From positions 3,224,001-3,288,000 of the forward strand of contig OZ004588.1 in NCBI GenBank assembly GCA_963924555.1: a stretch of DNA of 64,000 nt. The letters run 5' to 3'. Shown here piece by piece: positions 44,571 to 56,284 of the stretch. Made by a program: the position numbers and the translations under genes. How positions within the stretch are numbered: position 1 is the stretch's first letter; every line of letters begins with the position of its first letter. The stretch is from Crambe crambe. Taxonomy: Eukaryota; Porifera; Demospongiae; Poecilosclerida; Crambeidae. Under the pieces are notes generated by a model. That model ran no database searches and had not been told where the DNA came from. It saw nothing but the letters and a program-made list of their open reading frames with translations.

Positions 44571-46330
44571 GTAACCATCAATCCTTCTCTGTTGGATCTA
44601 ACAGCCCTTACCTGCTTTCACATGTGATTTCCTTTTGATGTGGTTTAAAAACATTGCTATTATGTCTCAACCACCCCCACCCTCTGCTCAAGCCTCTTTG
44701 TGATTGTATGTACTAGCATGTGTGTGGATTCATGTCCTCTATGCCTCCCCTTTATAAGCTGCCGGTGCTTTATGTGGAATTGGCTCAGAAGGTATAAATA
44801 TTCCTATTGCTTAACAATAAGGTGTTGATATGTCACCTATATGCAGTGCATCACATTTTTATAGGTACGTATAATCAGTACGTCTTCTGATTGCCCCTCC
44901 CTCCCTCTATATATTGTCCCATCACACTTTGTCCCTAGCATGGATAGTGCTGAGAGAGAATTCGTAGCCTCATGGCCCACCACTGTCAATCTATGGTAAC
45001 ATGCATACGCCTAGTAATAGTTAGAACACGGTAGTCTGGTGATTATGGCCAACAACCTTATCCTCGGGCGCATGTTTTGAGATAGACTATTCTGTTTTCG
45101 ACTTCTGGTGTTGAGACCCTTTACCCACTTTTGATGTTGTACAATCATTTTGAACCTTCTTTTGCTTAAATTCATGTAGTCGTTTGTGACATTATATAAT
45201 GAACTTTGGTACGTATGGTGGGCATTATTATGTGACAGTATCAGGTAGAAATCCTTAAATCATGCTTTTAATAATGAAACTGTCACAAGCTTTATCATTT
45301 AAGGTATTATTTGTGGTGTGAATGACCATCAATCCCTTACTTGGTCACTTTCCTTCCACTTGTGATTTTCTTTCTTTTTTTTTCTTGAACATTGATATTG
45401 TATTTCAACCTCTCTCTCTCTCTCAGCCTCTTTGTAGTCGTAATAAACTATATAATTATGTACCAACATGTGGAATCATGTCCTCTATGCCTCTTTCCCA
45501 GCTTCCCCCTTTAGAATACAGAAGGTATCAATATGCCAACTTTATGTCCCAGTCAGAGGTACATATAATCAATATGTCTTCTGATTGCCCCTCCCTCCCC
45601 CTATAATGCTGTCCCATCTCATTTTATCCCCTGCGTGCATGGATAGTCCAGAGTTTGTAGACTTGAGCACTTCATGGCTGGCTGGCCCACCCCTGTCATC
45701 TGGATGACTATATTCTGCACTTGTGACTTTCTAAAGTTTGCCCACTATAGCCCTAACTTGCTAAGGAAATGGAGTGGTGTATCCTCATAACAACACTTTC
45801 AGTCAATATGAGTTTCTGTTTCAATATGAATCCCCCTAATCAGCTGATTAAGATCTTTATGTAAGCAGTGGTGTTATCCATGCATGTGTGAAAGTTTCAG
45901 TGCCTGACAGATCCTGTCATTCCATAGAAGACTGCAAACTGAATAAAGTATCTGATAAGCAACTCTGAGACGTTGCATTTTTCAGTAAAATTGTATACTC
46001 TTCATATAATATAAACCTCCCTCCATTTAAAGATCAGACGTGTGTGTTAGTGAACTGGAAGTGGTTAGAATCTCTTCCAGAATTTTATGCTCAGCTGGTC
46101 ACTACATAGTTGCAAAAAAGTTTAAAATGCCACCCCTCCCATGCTGTCCTTTCTATTCAACCTCAATACATTAATTTTCCTACTAACTCCTTCATATCCA
46201 GCAACATCCTGTTGTCACATGATTATCATAGAGCGCGGTAGCGCTCTCTATGTAGGGATGACCTATGACCCTATATAGGACTAATACTAGATGCAGTTGG
46301 ATTTACTCAGAAAATAGTAAGTTGTAGCTG
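44571..46330. repeat. E2-type tails and diverged array sequence
   Basis: Contains E2 copies at 44939 and 45638, each after CCCTCCCTC...TATA and TTTGTCCC or TTATCCC. A hairpin CATAGAGCGCGGTAGCGCTC (46229 on) is followed directly by ATGTAGGGATGACC, the terminal motif of the foldback family described at 49833 and 59423. No coding potential otherwise. Confidence 0.6.
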
Positions 46331-47077
46331 CTATGACTGCTTACCCTGTATTTTATGCACATTCTTATCATGCAGGAGAATTTTGGAGACTGAAACCGTC
46401 AACACGGAAGAGCAATAAAAGCGTGCATATTCATGATTTCTTATTCTTCATGTTCTTAATCATCATATTCTTCATAATAATGGCACGATGTGGAGAAAAA
46501 TTGGGCCGCGTTATGGCTATGTTCTATATATGAATGTGTAGCATTTTACCCCGACTAGTGCAGTGTGGCATCGGTTTAGCCTCTAGTTCACTCAGAAAAA
46601 AGCCGCTCTCTTAGTACAGGGACTATACAACCAAAGAAATTGAACATAACGCGCATGCGTAACAAACGATAGTTGCCATGACTCTCGAAGCAAAAAGCCA
46701 TTTCGACCATAGAGATAGAGCAGAATAATATAGTCAGCTCTAAGCTAGCTATTACTAGCTAGAACTGTAAGGACAGCGTGTAAATTTTGAATGGTAGACC
46801 TAAGCTTACTCGAGCTCATAATCTGCCAGTGAGTTGTGCATTATTCAGTCGCGTAGCCACCGTGCAAATTCTATTGCAGACCGGAAGTGACGTCATGGGC
46901 CAAAATGGCCAAATTTTGTAAGGCCGAGGTGGTCAGTTTTATAGTTTCTTAACAGCGTGTAGCGGTGATGGAATGAGAAGTTTCTTACACAATTATTTTG
47001 CTAAATGAAAGTATTTTACTGATTTACCAACTTTTCGATGTAAGACTAGCTCCACGAAGAGAAACAGGCAGCTGACC

Positions 47078-47482
47078 TTGCTCCTTACCAATTTAGCAAG
47101 CTGCCTCGAGCTACGACTTTTGCCGCTAACATTCAGCAGAAGTATTTTGCAGTTTCAAGATTCAACGAAAGGTAAGTTCAGAGTATATTCTAGAGTATTT
47201 GGACAAAAAAAGGTTGAGTGCACGTTGCGGAATGATTTGTGCCAAGTGATCAGTGTTCGAATGAAGTCATTCCGTCACGTATTTGTGGTTAATCAGCATT
47301 CTATTGACCACATCAATGGGAAGATGTACTTGAAGGCATTGTGGGCCCTTATTCTTAAGATATACTGGGGAGAACACTGCTTTTTTACACTTGCATCTCT
47401 GTTGTACATGTCATTCAACAAGGATTCTATATGGTGCACACCTGTTCTTGGGTTCCACTTGCATATACCTTTTATTGCTTAG
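47078..47482 (+). CDS. ORF inside the hAT-like element, hypothetical
   Basis: An open frame of 134 codons beginning at a TTG. It contains CLELRLLPLTFSRSILQFQD and later YLKALWALILKIYWGEHCFF. A strong GTAAGT donor lies after CAACGAAAG (about 47172), so the upstream part may be an exon and the rest intron. No family recognised; probably element-derived. Confidence 0.25.
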   Translation: MLLTNLASCLELRLLPLTFSRSILQFQDSTKGKFRVYSRVFGQKKVECTLRNDLCQVISVRMKSFRHVFVVNQHSIDHINGKMYLKALWALILKIYWGEHCFFTLASLLYMSFNKDSIWCTPVLGFHLHIPFIA

Positions 47483-48010
47483 CTATGAGTAGATTTCTAT
47501 CTGGGATGTACTCTCTAATGCAAACCACCCAGTATTTCACTTTCTTTCTTTGTCCTTTTATCTTTCGGTGAATGTCCGACTCTCAAAGGATTTGTAGGCA
47601 TGGGGTGATTTAAGTTATACTACTGACCAATACTTATGATCTATTTATGAAAGAAGCAATAAAAGATGCAAGCGAGTCAGAAATAAGAAGAGATGCTTGC
47701 TCAATGCCTTTTTTTGTACATGTGATAGTTGAGGGTAGAAATCAAACTTTATTCACACTTTCTACTTTTGAAAAAAGTTTGAAAGGCAGAAATTTTCATT
47801 GTAGAGCATCAAAGTAAACTTTGACTAAAACATAAATAAATAAATTCTATCCTCGACTGTCACACAGTAAGATCATTGGCACAGATCTCATCACATGCCT
47901 AACCAAACACTAAGGGGATGGGGGTGTCTTTTGTAATTCTTGAAAAGATACAAGACGATCTCAAAGATCATGAATCTCTAGCTAGTACCTATCAGGGTTT
48001 CATTATACCC

Positions 48011-48034
48011 GGGGGGGGGGGGGGGGGGGGGGGG
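48011..48034. repeat. Poly-G tract (24 G)
   Basis: Uninterrupted G run inside the hAT-like element. Fourth long G/C homopolymer in the window, always on AT-rich background. Confidence 0.95.
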
Positions 48035-48603
48035 AGCATATCTGCACACTTGTGTGTGGAAAATTTTTGGCCTAACCATGCCCACTTTTGCCTGACCTCA
48101 CCTTTTGGGTGGACTGTATGATATTAACAATGACTATGTATTGTCAGTGGACATTACATCACCTGTCAATGGACATTACATCACCTATCAATATGTGCTC
48201 TAAGGACCTTCAGAGCTGGTACCTATTCCCGGAAATTTGATCTATCTATTCTTTGTAATGTCTCTTAGCCTTGGGGGACTCAGCCATGCTCATCTAACTA
48301 AACATAGTACTATAAATGGAATAGAAGGCTTGCCGTAACTATGTCATTTAGTTAATTTACTGAAATCCCAAGGGTGAACCCCTGCCTCTTCTTTCACATA
48401 CTATTATCTATCTCCCTTTCTGCCCCCACAGAGTTCACTTGTTGAAGTAAATCATCAAGATTGTGATCATGGCTTATGGTTTATGATTGAAAGGTGAGTG
48501 TTATAACAGTTAGTGCATGTATTGTCCTAGTATCGTCTCTTGATGTTTCAATGTCACCATGAGTAGAGAAATGAAGCTAGTGGTTTGGGGATCTGGGTAC
48601 CGG

Positions 48604-48822
48604 CAAGGGCGTATCGAGCTGCAAAGCGGCGAGAGGGCATGCAACTAGTATAGACGGCAAAATGTAAATTGTTACTATATTTAACCACAGTTTACTGCAG
48701 TATCCAGACATATGCAGACGGAACCTAAGCTATTTATAGTAATATTTTACATTACGCCGTCTATATACAGAGCATTGGAAGTTGCATGCCCTCTCATCGC
48801 TTCGCGACTCGATAAGCCCTTG
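48604..48822. mobile_element. Foldback MITE nested in the hAT-like element
   Basis: CAAGGGCGTATCGAGCTGCA... from 48604 is inverted at 48822 (…TCGATAAGCCCTTG). The arms extend through GAGAGGGCATGCAACT and TATAGACGGC to about 80 bp each with scattered mismatches, around a loop of about 60 bp. No clear target duplication. Confidence 0.8.
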
Positions 48823-49832
48823 TAGTGCCTGCTTGGGCCCATAATATATCGTCTACATCGTGGTGCACTGGAATGATGCAGTGATATACATTTCTTTTAT
48901 ATTCCTTTCATATAGCTTACAGATACAACTTGCCTCTCTAACTGAAGGAGTTTCTCTATAATTCCATGAAGATGGATGGGAGTAATAGTTTCACTCTTGT
49001 TTACAAAGAGAACATGGACCATCAGGATGTTGAGGGTGGCAAGGATGAACTTTGGACATGACTAATTTTGGTTTTTTTATTCAATAAATGAAGCACACAT
49101 AACTACTTGTATAATACTTTTGCAGTTACAGTTTTTGGATATTTGGTGCATCTATCATTAAGCTACTTAGTGAGGGGGGTGACTAATACTGTCTTGCTTG
49201 CGGAATGATTTGTGCCAAAAGTCTACAGACCTACCTGCTTACTTTACAACGTGGTTAATTACTTCGTACAAGGAAACGAATGAACATTTCAAGAACGATG
49301 GGATAGAACACTTCTTCCTTGTTATTTTTTAGCTGCTCTTGTAGCTAACCGTTTTTTTGCGGCCTGTGTATAATTTTTCATGTAGCTAACATTATTGATA
49401 AATTCGCGGAATTAAAAATTGCTTTGAAAAAGGAAATGTATTATTTCAATGTCACTTCCGGTCGGGTGGCTACGCGACTGTATTTAGAAACGAAAGCAGG
49501 CTCCCTAGCCTGCCCTAGCCCTAGCCCTTCTCCCTTCTTTTATCTATGAGCTCAGCTAGTTAGAAGATTTTAATTCAGGCTTGGTTGTGATCCAGATGAA
49601 AATTGAATTTCATGAAACAAGAACAGCTACAGTTACCTTGCCTCCTTCACCTACCACTCTATGAACCAGCATAACAATTAATATTAAAAACAGTTATAAT
49701 AAGGAGGAAAAAAAACACTAACTACTTCCTACTGAACAATAATCATAACAAGCAGCTATAATGAGGTATTCATAATAGATGCTCTAATGACCTCCTGCAA
49801 AAAGAATTCTATTTTTTTAAAAAATAAAAGAA

Positions 49833-50103
49833 ACAAGTAAAGAAAAAAACATTTATTCTAATAAATGAAGGTGATGTAGGGATGACTAGTTAACTGGTCA
49901 AAAAAGAGTTGGAACAAGAGCTGAATAGATGACTGCAAGGATGAAGTCGAATCCAGGTGCAGTCACTAGTGTGACGTACCCACATTCGACTTCATCCTTG
50001 CAGTCATCTATTCAGCTCTTGTTCCAACTCTTTTTTGACCAGTTAACTAGTCATCCCTACATCACCTTCATTTATTAGAATAAATGTTTTTTTCTTTACT
50101 TGT
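49833..50103. mobile_element. Perfect 120-bp foldback element
   Basis: Bases 49833-49952 are exactly the reverse complement of 49984-50103, 120 of 120 as read by eye, around a 31-bp loop. The arm contains TGTAGGGATGACTAGTTAAC. The same outer sequence (ACAAGTAA..AAAAACATTT) and the TGTAGGGATGAC motif recur in the element at 59423, so this is a family. Perfect arms imply recent insertion or active gene conversion. Confidence 0.95.
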
Positions 50104-50524
50104 GTTAATATCCCATGCAGGAGAAATGCTACTGTGTCACTCCAAAATTGACAGTTGGACTACTAGTGGGACACACACACAACAGGGCTCACAGTAACAC
50201 TACATTATTGTCCACACATGATTATCTAATAGCAGTTTTACTATAATAGAAAAATTGGTCAGACAAAGGCAGAAAATGACTGGACAAATGTCCTGTGACT
50301 GACTGTTATTGTGAGCCCTGACTCATTGTTGGCTAATTCTCCTTCCATTTTCATAACTGAATGTAAATTTTTTGTATTGAGCTAAAGAATTGTACTTAGT
50401 GCTCTCTGAGAGGAAATTGTGGATGTAGCATCAGTTTAACATTAATTATTAGTTGCTTTTTTCCTGTGTATATATCAAAGGGGGACGAATGTAATGCCCC
50501 CTGTGGCCCCCCAAATTCACCCCT

Positions 50525-51905
50525 GATAATATAATTGGTCTATTCTGAACTGGTGTAATTACTTTTCCACAGCTGATTGCTCCATAATGAAGCCTAAATT
50601 AGTGTCGTGTGTCCTGTTATGTGTGTCCTCTGGATACCACATATGTACATGCATGCACATCCACTGGCTTGACTAATATCTGTGTGGCAATAACATACCA
50701 TGTGCATTATAAACTAATTTCTTATGATCCAGGGACTGATTTTTTTGGTGGTTGTACTATGTCTGGTATTGGACTTTAGACTGAAGTCCTGGTAAAGGGT
50801 CCCTATGGGTATGTTAACCATGTGGTCATTACTTGGGGGAATGATAATACTCTTGAGAGTATTTGCATTGGAGTATTTAATTCTATTGGTGTGTTCTATT
50901 CCATACAACATGTGATATATTAATAACTCACATCTTCTAGAGAAGAGTAGTTGGGTCTATACATACTAGTATGAGTCACATGATTGCTTGGTGGGTGTGG
51001 TTTGTTTTGTTGACTCCACCTTCTCCTTATACGGTACCCATAGAGACTGCCTCCCCTGATGAAGGGATCCAACTGGAACAGTGCTTACACTCACTATCTT
51101 CACCCAAGGATTCTTGATCAACTAATGGTACATACTTTAGAGTTATTTGGGTACAGAAAGTTCCATTTGTATTCTGTGCAATTACCTCCATATCTGAATA
51201 TTCCATCTTATGTGGTTAATGGATTGGTGAGGTATTTACCTCAGCCTGTTTTGATTCCAGGGCCTTCCCTCACACCTCCCAATCACTATGGCTTATATGT
51301 TAATTGATTATGGCCCTTAGTGGATTGACCCTTTGACCTTTGTCCCATCTCATTTTATCACTGGCATGGATAAGTGACACATGGATAGTGTTGAGAGGTG
51401 GTTTATAGACCTGAGCACCTCATTATTATTCTCGATGGTTGACGTGTGTACGTATCATTCTAATGTTGAAACCCTTTACCCACTCTGGTGTCTAGGTTAT
51501 GTTAGCACTTTCAGTCAATAATTATGATCGTTCACTTTCTGTTTCAGTATGGTCCCTTTATAAAGTATTGTAAAACATGAGCTTAGCTTTGATAGAGATT
51601 TGAGAAGGGTGTGCTACAATATGGATTCACTATCCAAGCATGTTAGTGTTACCAGGTAAGTTTTCAGACTGAACCATGTGAATTACAAGTGTTTTCCATG
51701 TAACTGTTGTCAACTATGAAGTGAAATAGAACAGGGACTCGTGTGTGGGTGGGTGGGTATGTGATAAGATCTCCCCTCCCAAAATTGCTTTAATGGTATT
51801 GTTTAAGAAGTAATTCTACAACCTAATGTGTCTATTTAAACTATCAAGGATGTCATTAAAGCTTGTTCTGGACTCTCAGTGACAATTCTCATGTATGGCT
51901 GTGCT
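50525..51905. repeat. Right copy of the 7.2-8.7 kb segment
   Basis: From AACTGGTGTAATTACTTTTCC through TTATGATCCAGGGACTG to the CAAGGATGTCATTAAAGCTTG end, this parallels 7260-8700 closely. It includes an exon-B variant after CCCATAG (about 51043) and the E2 remnant at 51364. A block equal to 8474-8545 is missing here. Confidence 0.85.
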
Positions 51906-52727
51906 AATTGAGAAATTACCATGGTACAGGCATTAGACTGCTGCACTTAGTGAGTTTTGAATATCTTGCACTCTCATGTGTACATACCATAATGTACTTA
52001 ACTGTACATTATTTAGAAGTTTCATGTTAACAACCCCAGACAGAAACGAAATACACAATCTCACTTTGTCCCTAGCATGGATAATGCTGAGAGTTTATAG
52101 ACCTGAACACCTCATGCATGGCCCACACTGTCTTTCTATACCATTGCTTCAAATGTTTCGTATTCTGATGATGTCATGTGTGCTGGGTGTGCATGATAAT
52201 GAGATAATGTCGAGCATAACCATTGAAGGCCCTTCCTCTGGCTGTGAACTGTCTCTGATTGCTCCCCTCCCTCCCTCTATATATTGTACCATCTCACTTC
52301 GACCTGACACCACCCACTGTCAATCTAGATATGTTTTTGACTTCCTAGTAACACGCTTTACCCATTTTAGCTTGTACAATTCATCTCTTAATTGCTTAAA
52401 TTCATGTAGTCAATCCTTACCAGTTACTCTAAAATGTTATTATTCTTGAACCTTGACAGTTGAAATCCTTAATTGCCAAACCACCAAATTATCCAGCCAC
52501 ATGATTTTACGACTTTTCCTTGTCATGGAAGTGCTGATGGAGTTAGTAGACACTGTCATTCTATTCTGTACTCATGACTTTCTAATGTTGAGACCCTTTA
52601 CCCAGCTAATGTGTATAGAGTGGCAGTACAGGAACGTGACTTTAAACGTTGAGGTGTCTCTCCAGAGAGGTTGTAGCATATGATTGTTTGTGTTTACTCT
52701 CTGTTTCACAATGGCTCCCATTTAGAG

Positions 52728-53025
52728 ACTGACACATTCTGCCAACATTTTTTTGGGTCTATCAAAGCAGGAAGCATAATGCTGGCATAATAAGTTATGG
52801 TGAACTCCATGGTTGATCTTGATTCTTGAATGTATATATCACGTGTGCCTAAACTAGCTATAGCCACTTGACCAAAAGTGAGATTGCAAATAGCGTCATC
52901 TTTCAATACAGTCAAGAGCATAATTGAAGAATAATAGGTCAGTAAAAAAAGAATAATGACTTTATAATTATACAGCTGGAATTAGAGTTGAATAATAGGG
53001 AAGCAAAAAAGCATAATGTGCCAGT
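52728..53025. mobile_element. MITE with 15-bp TIRs
   Basis: ACTGACACATTCTGC (52728) and GCATAATGTGCCAGT (53011-53025) are inverted with two mismatches. It sits at a junction where the flanks correspond to different parts of the left block (4.2 kb on one side, 2.87 kb on the other), so it may mark a recombination joint. A 71-codon minus-strand ORF inside is unsupported. Confidence 0.7.
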
Positions 53026-53244
53026 CCCTTTTCTGTTTCAATTTGGATCCCTTTCTATTGTCCTGTGAGGTAGCCTCTAGAAGAGGGTGTGTTTAGATTT
53101 GTGAGATCACTGAAACACTGATGTTCGTATACATTGCAGATAGAGCTGTTTTTGACAAACACACCCCCCACCCCCTCCACACTTCTTTTTTTTTTCTTTT
53201 TCATTGTTCTAACTAATCACTGTATGTTGTGTATACAATTACAG

Positions 53245-53650
53245 AATGAGATGATGAAGTCCTCAAGGAAGAGGAGCAGTCATAATCATCCCTCCAGGAG
53301 GCCAAACCCTTACAGGTAACCATCAATCCTTCTCAATTTTGTCTGTTGGATCCAAGCAGCCCTTACTCGGTTACTTTCTTTTAATTTGATGTGGATTTTG
53401 AACATTGCAAATTGTATTTCTACCATCCCTTGCTCAAGCCTTTTTGTGGGGAACTGGCTCAGAATGCAAGTTCGACAATAAGACCACATATGTGCAGTGG
53501 ATACCAGTTGCATAGGGTACATATAATCATTACATCTTCTGATTGTCCCTCCCTCCCCTATATATTGCACCATCTCACTTTGTCCCTAGAGTGGATAGTG
53601 CTGAGAGAGAGTTCATTGACCTGACACCTCATGTGTCAATCTAGATATAG
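53245..53650 (+). CDS. Family Y E1 and E2, copy 4
   Basis: E1 at 53245-53315 has the same boundaries (TTACAG, GTAACC) and reads NEMMKSSRKRSSHNH. The following E2 begins near 53590 with the CATGG start changed to AGTGG, so the Met is lost but the phase-2 reading (VDSAEREFIDLTP) remains. Paralogous to 3040-3450. Confidence 0.4.
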
Positions 53651-53715
53651 TGAGATGTTTTTGAGTGTTGAGACCCCTTACCTTGTTGAATTAGTGAAAT
53701 CATTTTGAGCCATGG

Positions 53716-54160
53716 GTCATTCCATATCAATTCAACGAAAGTTGAAATGTGACCCCTTCAGAATTGGATAAAATTTGGTTGTATGTGAGGAATGATATAA
53801 TAACCTCTTGTGAAAAATGTTTAGTGTGGATACTGTATGGCTTCTCAGCTAGAGCCAATAAAAACCGATAAAATCCGCTATTTTTGGAGCAGTGGCTACT
53901 GTTTATTGCACTATAACTTTTGGACCATAAACATTTAGGACTATTAATGAATATCCTGTTATAGAGTGAAAATTTTTTCTTTTATTTGATGTTTTATGGC
54001 TTCATCCGATAAAAATTTTGGTGTTGTGCTTAATTAGTAACCTTTGAACCCTGACCAGTTGAAAAATGCTGTTTAGATTTTTTTAAGTTTTCACAGACAT
54101 TCTCTTTGTAACATCCTCTTGTGATCCTACAAGACAGCCTGTCCTAGACAGGCTATCAGT
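53716..54160. other. Insertion relative to the left block, unclassified
   Basis: The match to 3440-3510 stops abruptly after TTTTGAGCCAT and is followed by GGGTCATTCCATATCAATTC and about 440 bp without counterpart, before another E2-type segment resumes at about 54165. It has no TIR that I can find. A short palindrome, CCTGTCCTAGACAGG, lies at about 54139. Confidence 0.5.
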
Positions 54161-55159
54161 ATGTCCCCCTCCCCCCTCTACTAGTATGGATAGTGTTGAG
54201 AGGAGGTTTGTAGACCTGAACATCTCATGGCATATCCCTGTTGATCTAGAGGTTGACATTGACTATTCTGAACTTGTGATTTTCTAATGTTGAAACCCTT
54301 TACCCACTCAGCAGTTGTGCAGGAATTTGACTTCAAATATTAAGGTGTTTGAGAATGGAATGGGAGACATGCTGCACTTAGTAAGTATTGTCTGAATTTT
54401 TTAATGTCTTGATCAGCACTCTCATGTGTACCATATTTACTGTCCATTATTTAGAAGTTTGAGTATTATGATGCTAGTGTGTGTGACTGCCCCAGACAGA
54501 TTAAACACAACCCTTTAGAGCATATCCTCCATTGGTTGGTATGTACGTATGTGAAATTCCTGCCAGGTTGGGACTGTCACAATTAATGACTACAGCACAT
54601 ACGTAAAGTATGACATAGTGTTAAGATATCATGTGACAGGTGGGTTGCATAACATCTCACAGAGGACAAAAGGTTGGGTCCCAAGTATGTCAGGTTCCAC
54701 TGCAATAATCTCTATCCCAGTCCAATATGTCTTCTGACTGTCCCTCCCTCCCCCAATAATTACATTGTCCCATCTCACTTTGTTCCTAGCATCACTTTGC
54801 ATCTAGCATTGATAGTGAACACTTCATGCCCTGCCCTTTTCTTTCTAGATGGTTTAACTTTCTATTGATTATATGAGGCTTTATATCATTAGAGTAGTAG
54901 CTTTGATAGAGATTTGAGGAGTGTGTGCTACTTTATGGATTCATAATACGAGCATGTTACTGATGGCCTTTTCCCCATGGTAGTTTCATGGTAATTGTTG
55001 TCAACCATGTAGTGAAGTAAATCTATAATGGACCTTGTATTTTTTATTCTCTATCCATATGTAATCAATGGTCTTAAATTGTATGCTCTATATAGAACAG
55101 GGATCAATACTGAGGGGGAGACTCACCCATGGTAGTAATATACAATGGATGATGTTCAT

Positions 55160-55400
55160 GCACCCCCTTTCCCATATTGCATATTGGTTCTTAATGATGC
55201 TCACCCTTGGAGGTATATAATACATTGGATGCTGCTCACCCACCTTCCTGTACTATTACATTGATGCTCACCACCTTTCCCATATTACATATTGGTTCTT
55301 AATGATGCTCACCCTTGGAGGTATATAATACATTGAATGCTGCTCACCCACCTTCCTGTACTATTACATTGATGCTCACCACCTTTCCCATATTGATTAA
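55160..55400 (+). repeat. Tandem repeat, period 108 bp, two copies
   Basis: ATTGGTTCTTAATGATGCTCACCC... begins at 55183 and 55291 and is nearly identical through TATTACATTGATGCTCACCACC. Partial copies extend on each side. All share the phrase GCTCACC. Confidence 0.85.
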
Positions 55401-55449
55401 TGTATGGTAGTAACACATTGGATGTTGCTCACCACCCATCCTGTATTGC

Positions 55450-56280
55450 ATTCCTAATGATGTGTAATTCTTTGCTTGTCTAGAACATAGCATAAGGCAA
55501 ATCGACTGTATTAATGACACGGAAAGTGTACTGTAGTAAACAAACGTAAACGGAGTCTAAAGAAATGGCTGTATTGAAAAATGTATGGGAAAAGCTTAAA
55601 AAAGATTTCAAGAGAACTACGTATTTATCAGCTGTAGTATGAAAGTAAGTTACTAGCTCACGTTATCCATCCCTATAGCTCTGGAAGATTACTCAAAAGC
55701 TACAAAAACTGTCGACTAATGGTAGAATGGTAACTGCTGCAGAAGTTCTCCTTTTTGTTGGATTCAGATAATAATTCTCAGAAACAGTCTTCATTGGTCT
55801 GTGTTTCATATTGTTAGAAAATCTAGTCGTATCCATCCATACAGTCCTCGCTATAACAAGGAGCAAATTTGACCAAAATTGTGAAGCAGTTTATGACGGA
55901 AAAGCTTGGCTCATGTTTTATAAACTTTGTTATGATCATGTATTTTATGCTATAAAATAGTCTAAAAGTATCTTTCCTGACATATAGTGGAGCAAAAGTT
56001 TAATAAAAGAATGGGATGGACGATTATTGATATTTGATTTTCAACAGGTGGTCGAAAATAAGTAACAGTGGTCGATTGATGGTGCCTTAGTTGATGTAGT
56101 AGATTCAGGGTTACAAAATTTCAATTATGAGAGAAATGATTTATATGATGTTAAAGAGTTACTTTCCCTATGGTTGTTGTTTGAGGCTTTGACGACCATT
56201 ATGGTACGATGTTAATAGTCTGGTCGAAAGACGATGGTAATATGTTTTGAATACGTTTTGAATACTTAAGTTTACCGTAT
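55450..56280. other. Spacer, possible short 5' exon
   Basis: An ATG at 55565 reads MAVLKNVWEKLKKDFKRTTY and stops after 25 codons, with a GTAAGT shortly after. It might be a first exon but nothing downstream supports it. The rest is AT-rich without recognised features. Confidence 0.25.
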
Positions 56281-56284
56281 CAGC

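Larger units (their letters stand above)
46846..49480. mobile_element. hAT-like DNA transposon (degenerate)
   Basis: CAGTCGCGTAGCCACC at 46846 is inverted at 49465-49480 (GGTGGCTACGCGACTG), and the sub-terminal GACCGGAAGTGAC block is inverted at 49451-49463. The CAG...GTAGCCA ends are typical of hAT elements. The 8-bp flanks do not match, so the target duplication has decayed or the ends are not exact. No hAT dimerisation motif or transposase was recognised; the phrase TTGCGGAATGATTTGTGCCAA occurs twice (47226 and 49198), indicating internal duplication. Confidence 0.65.
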
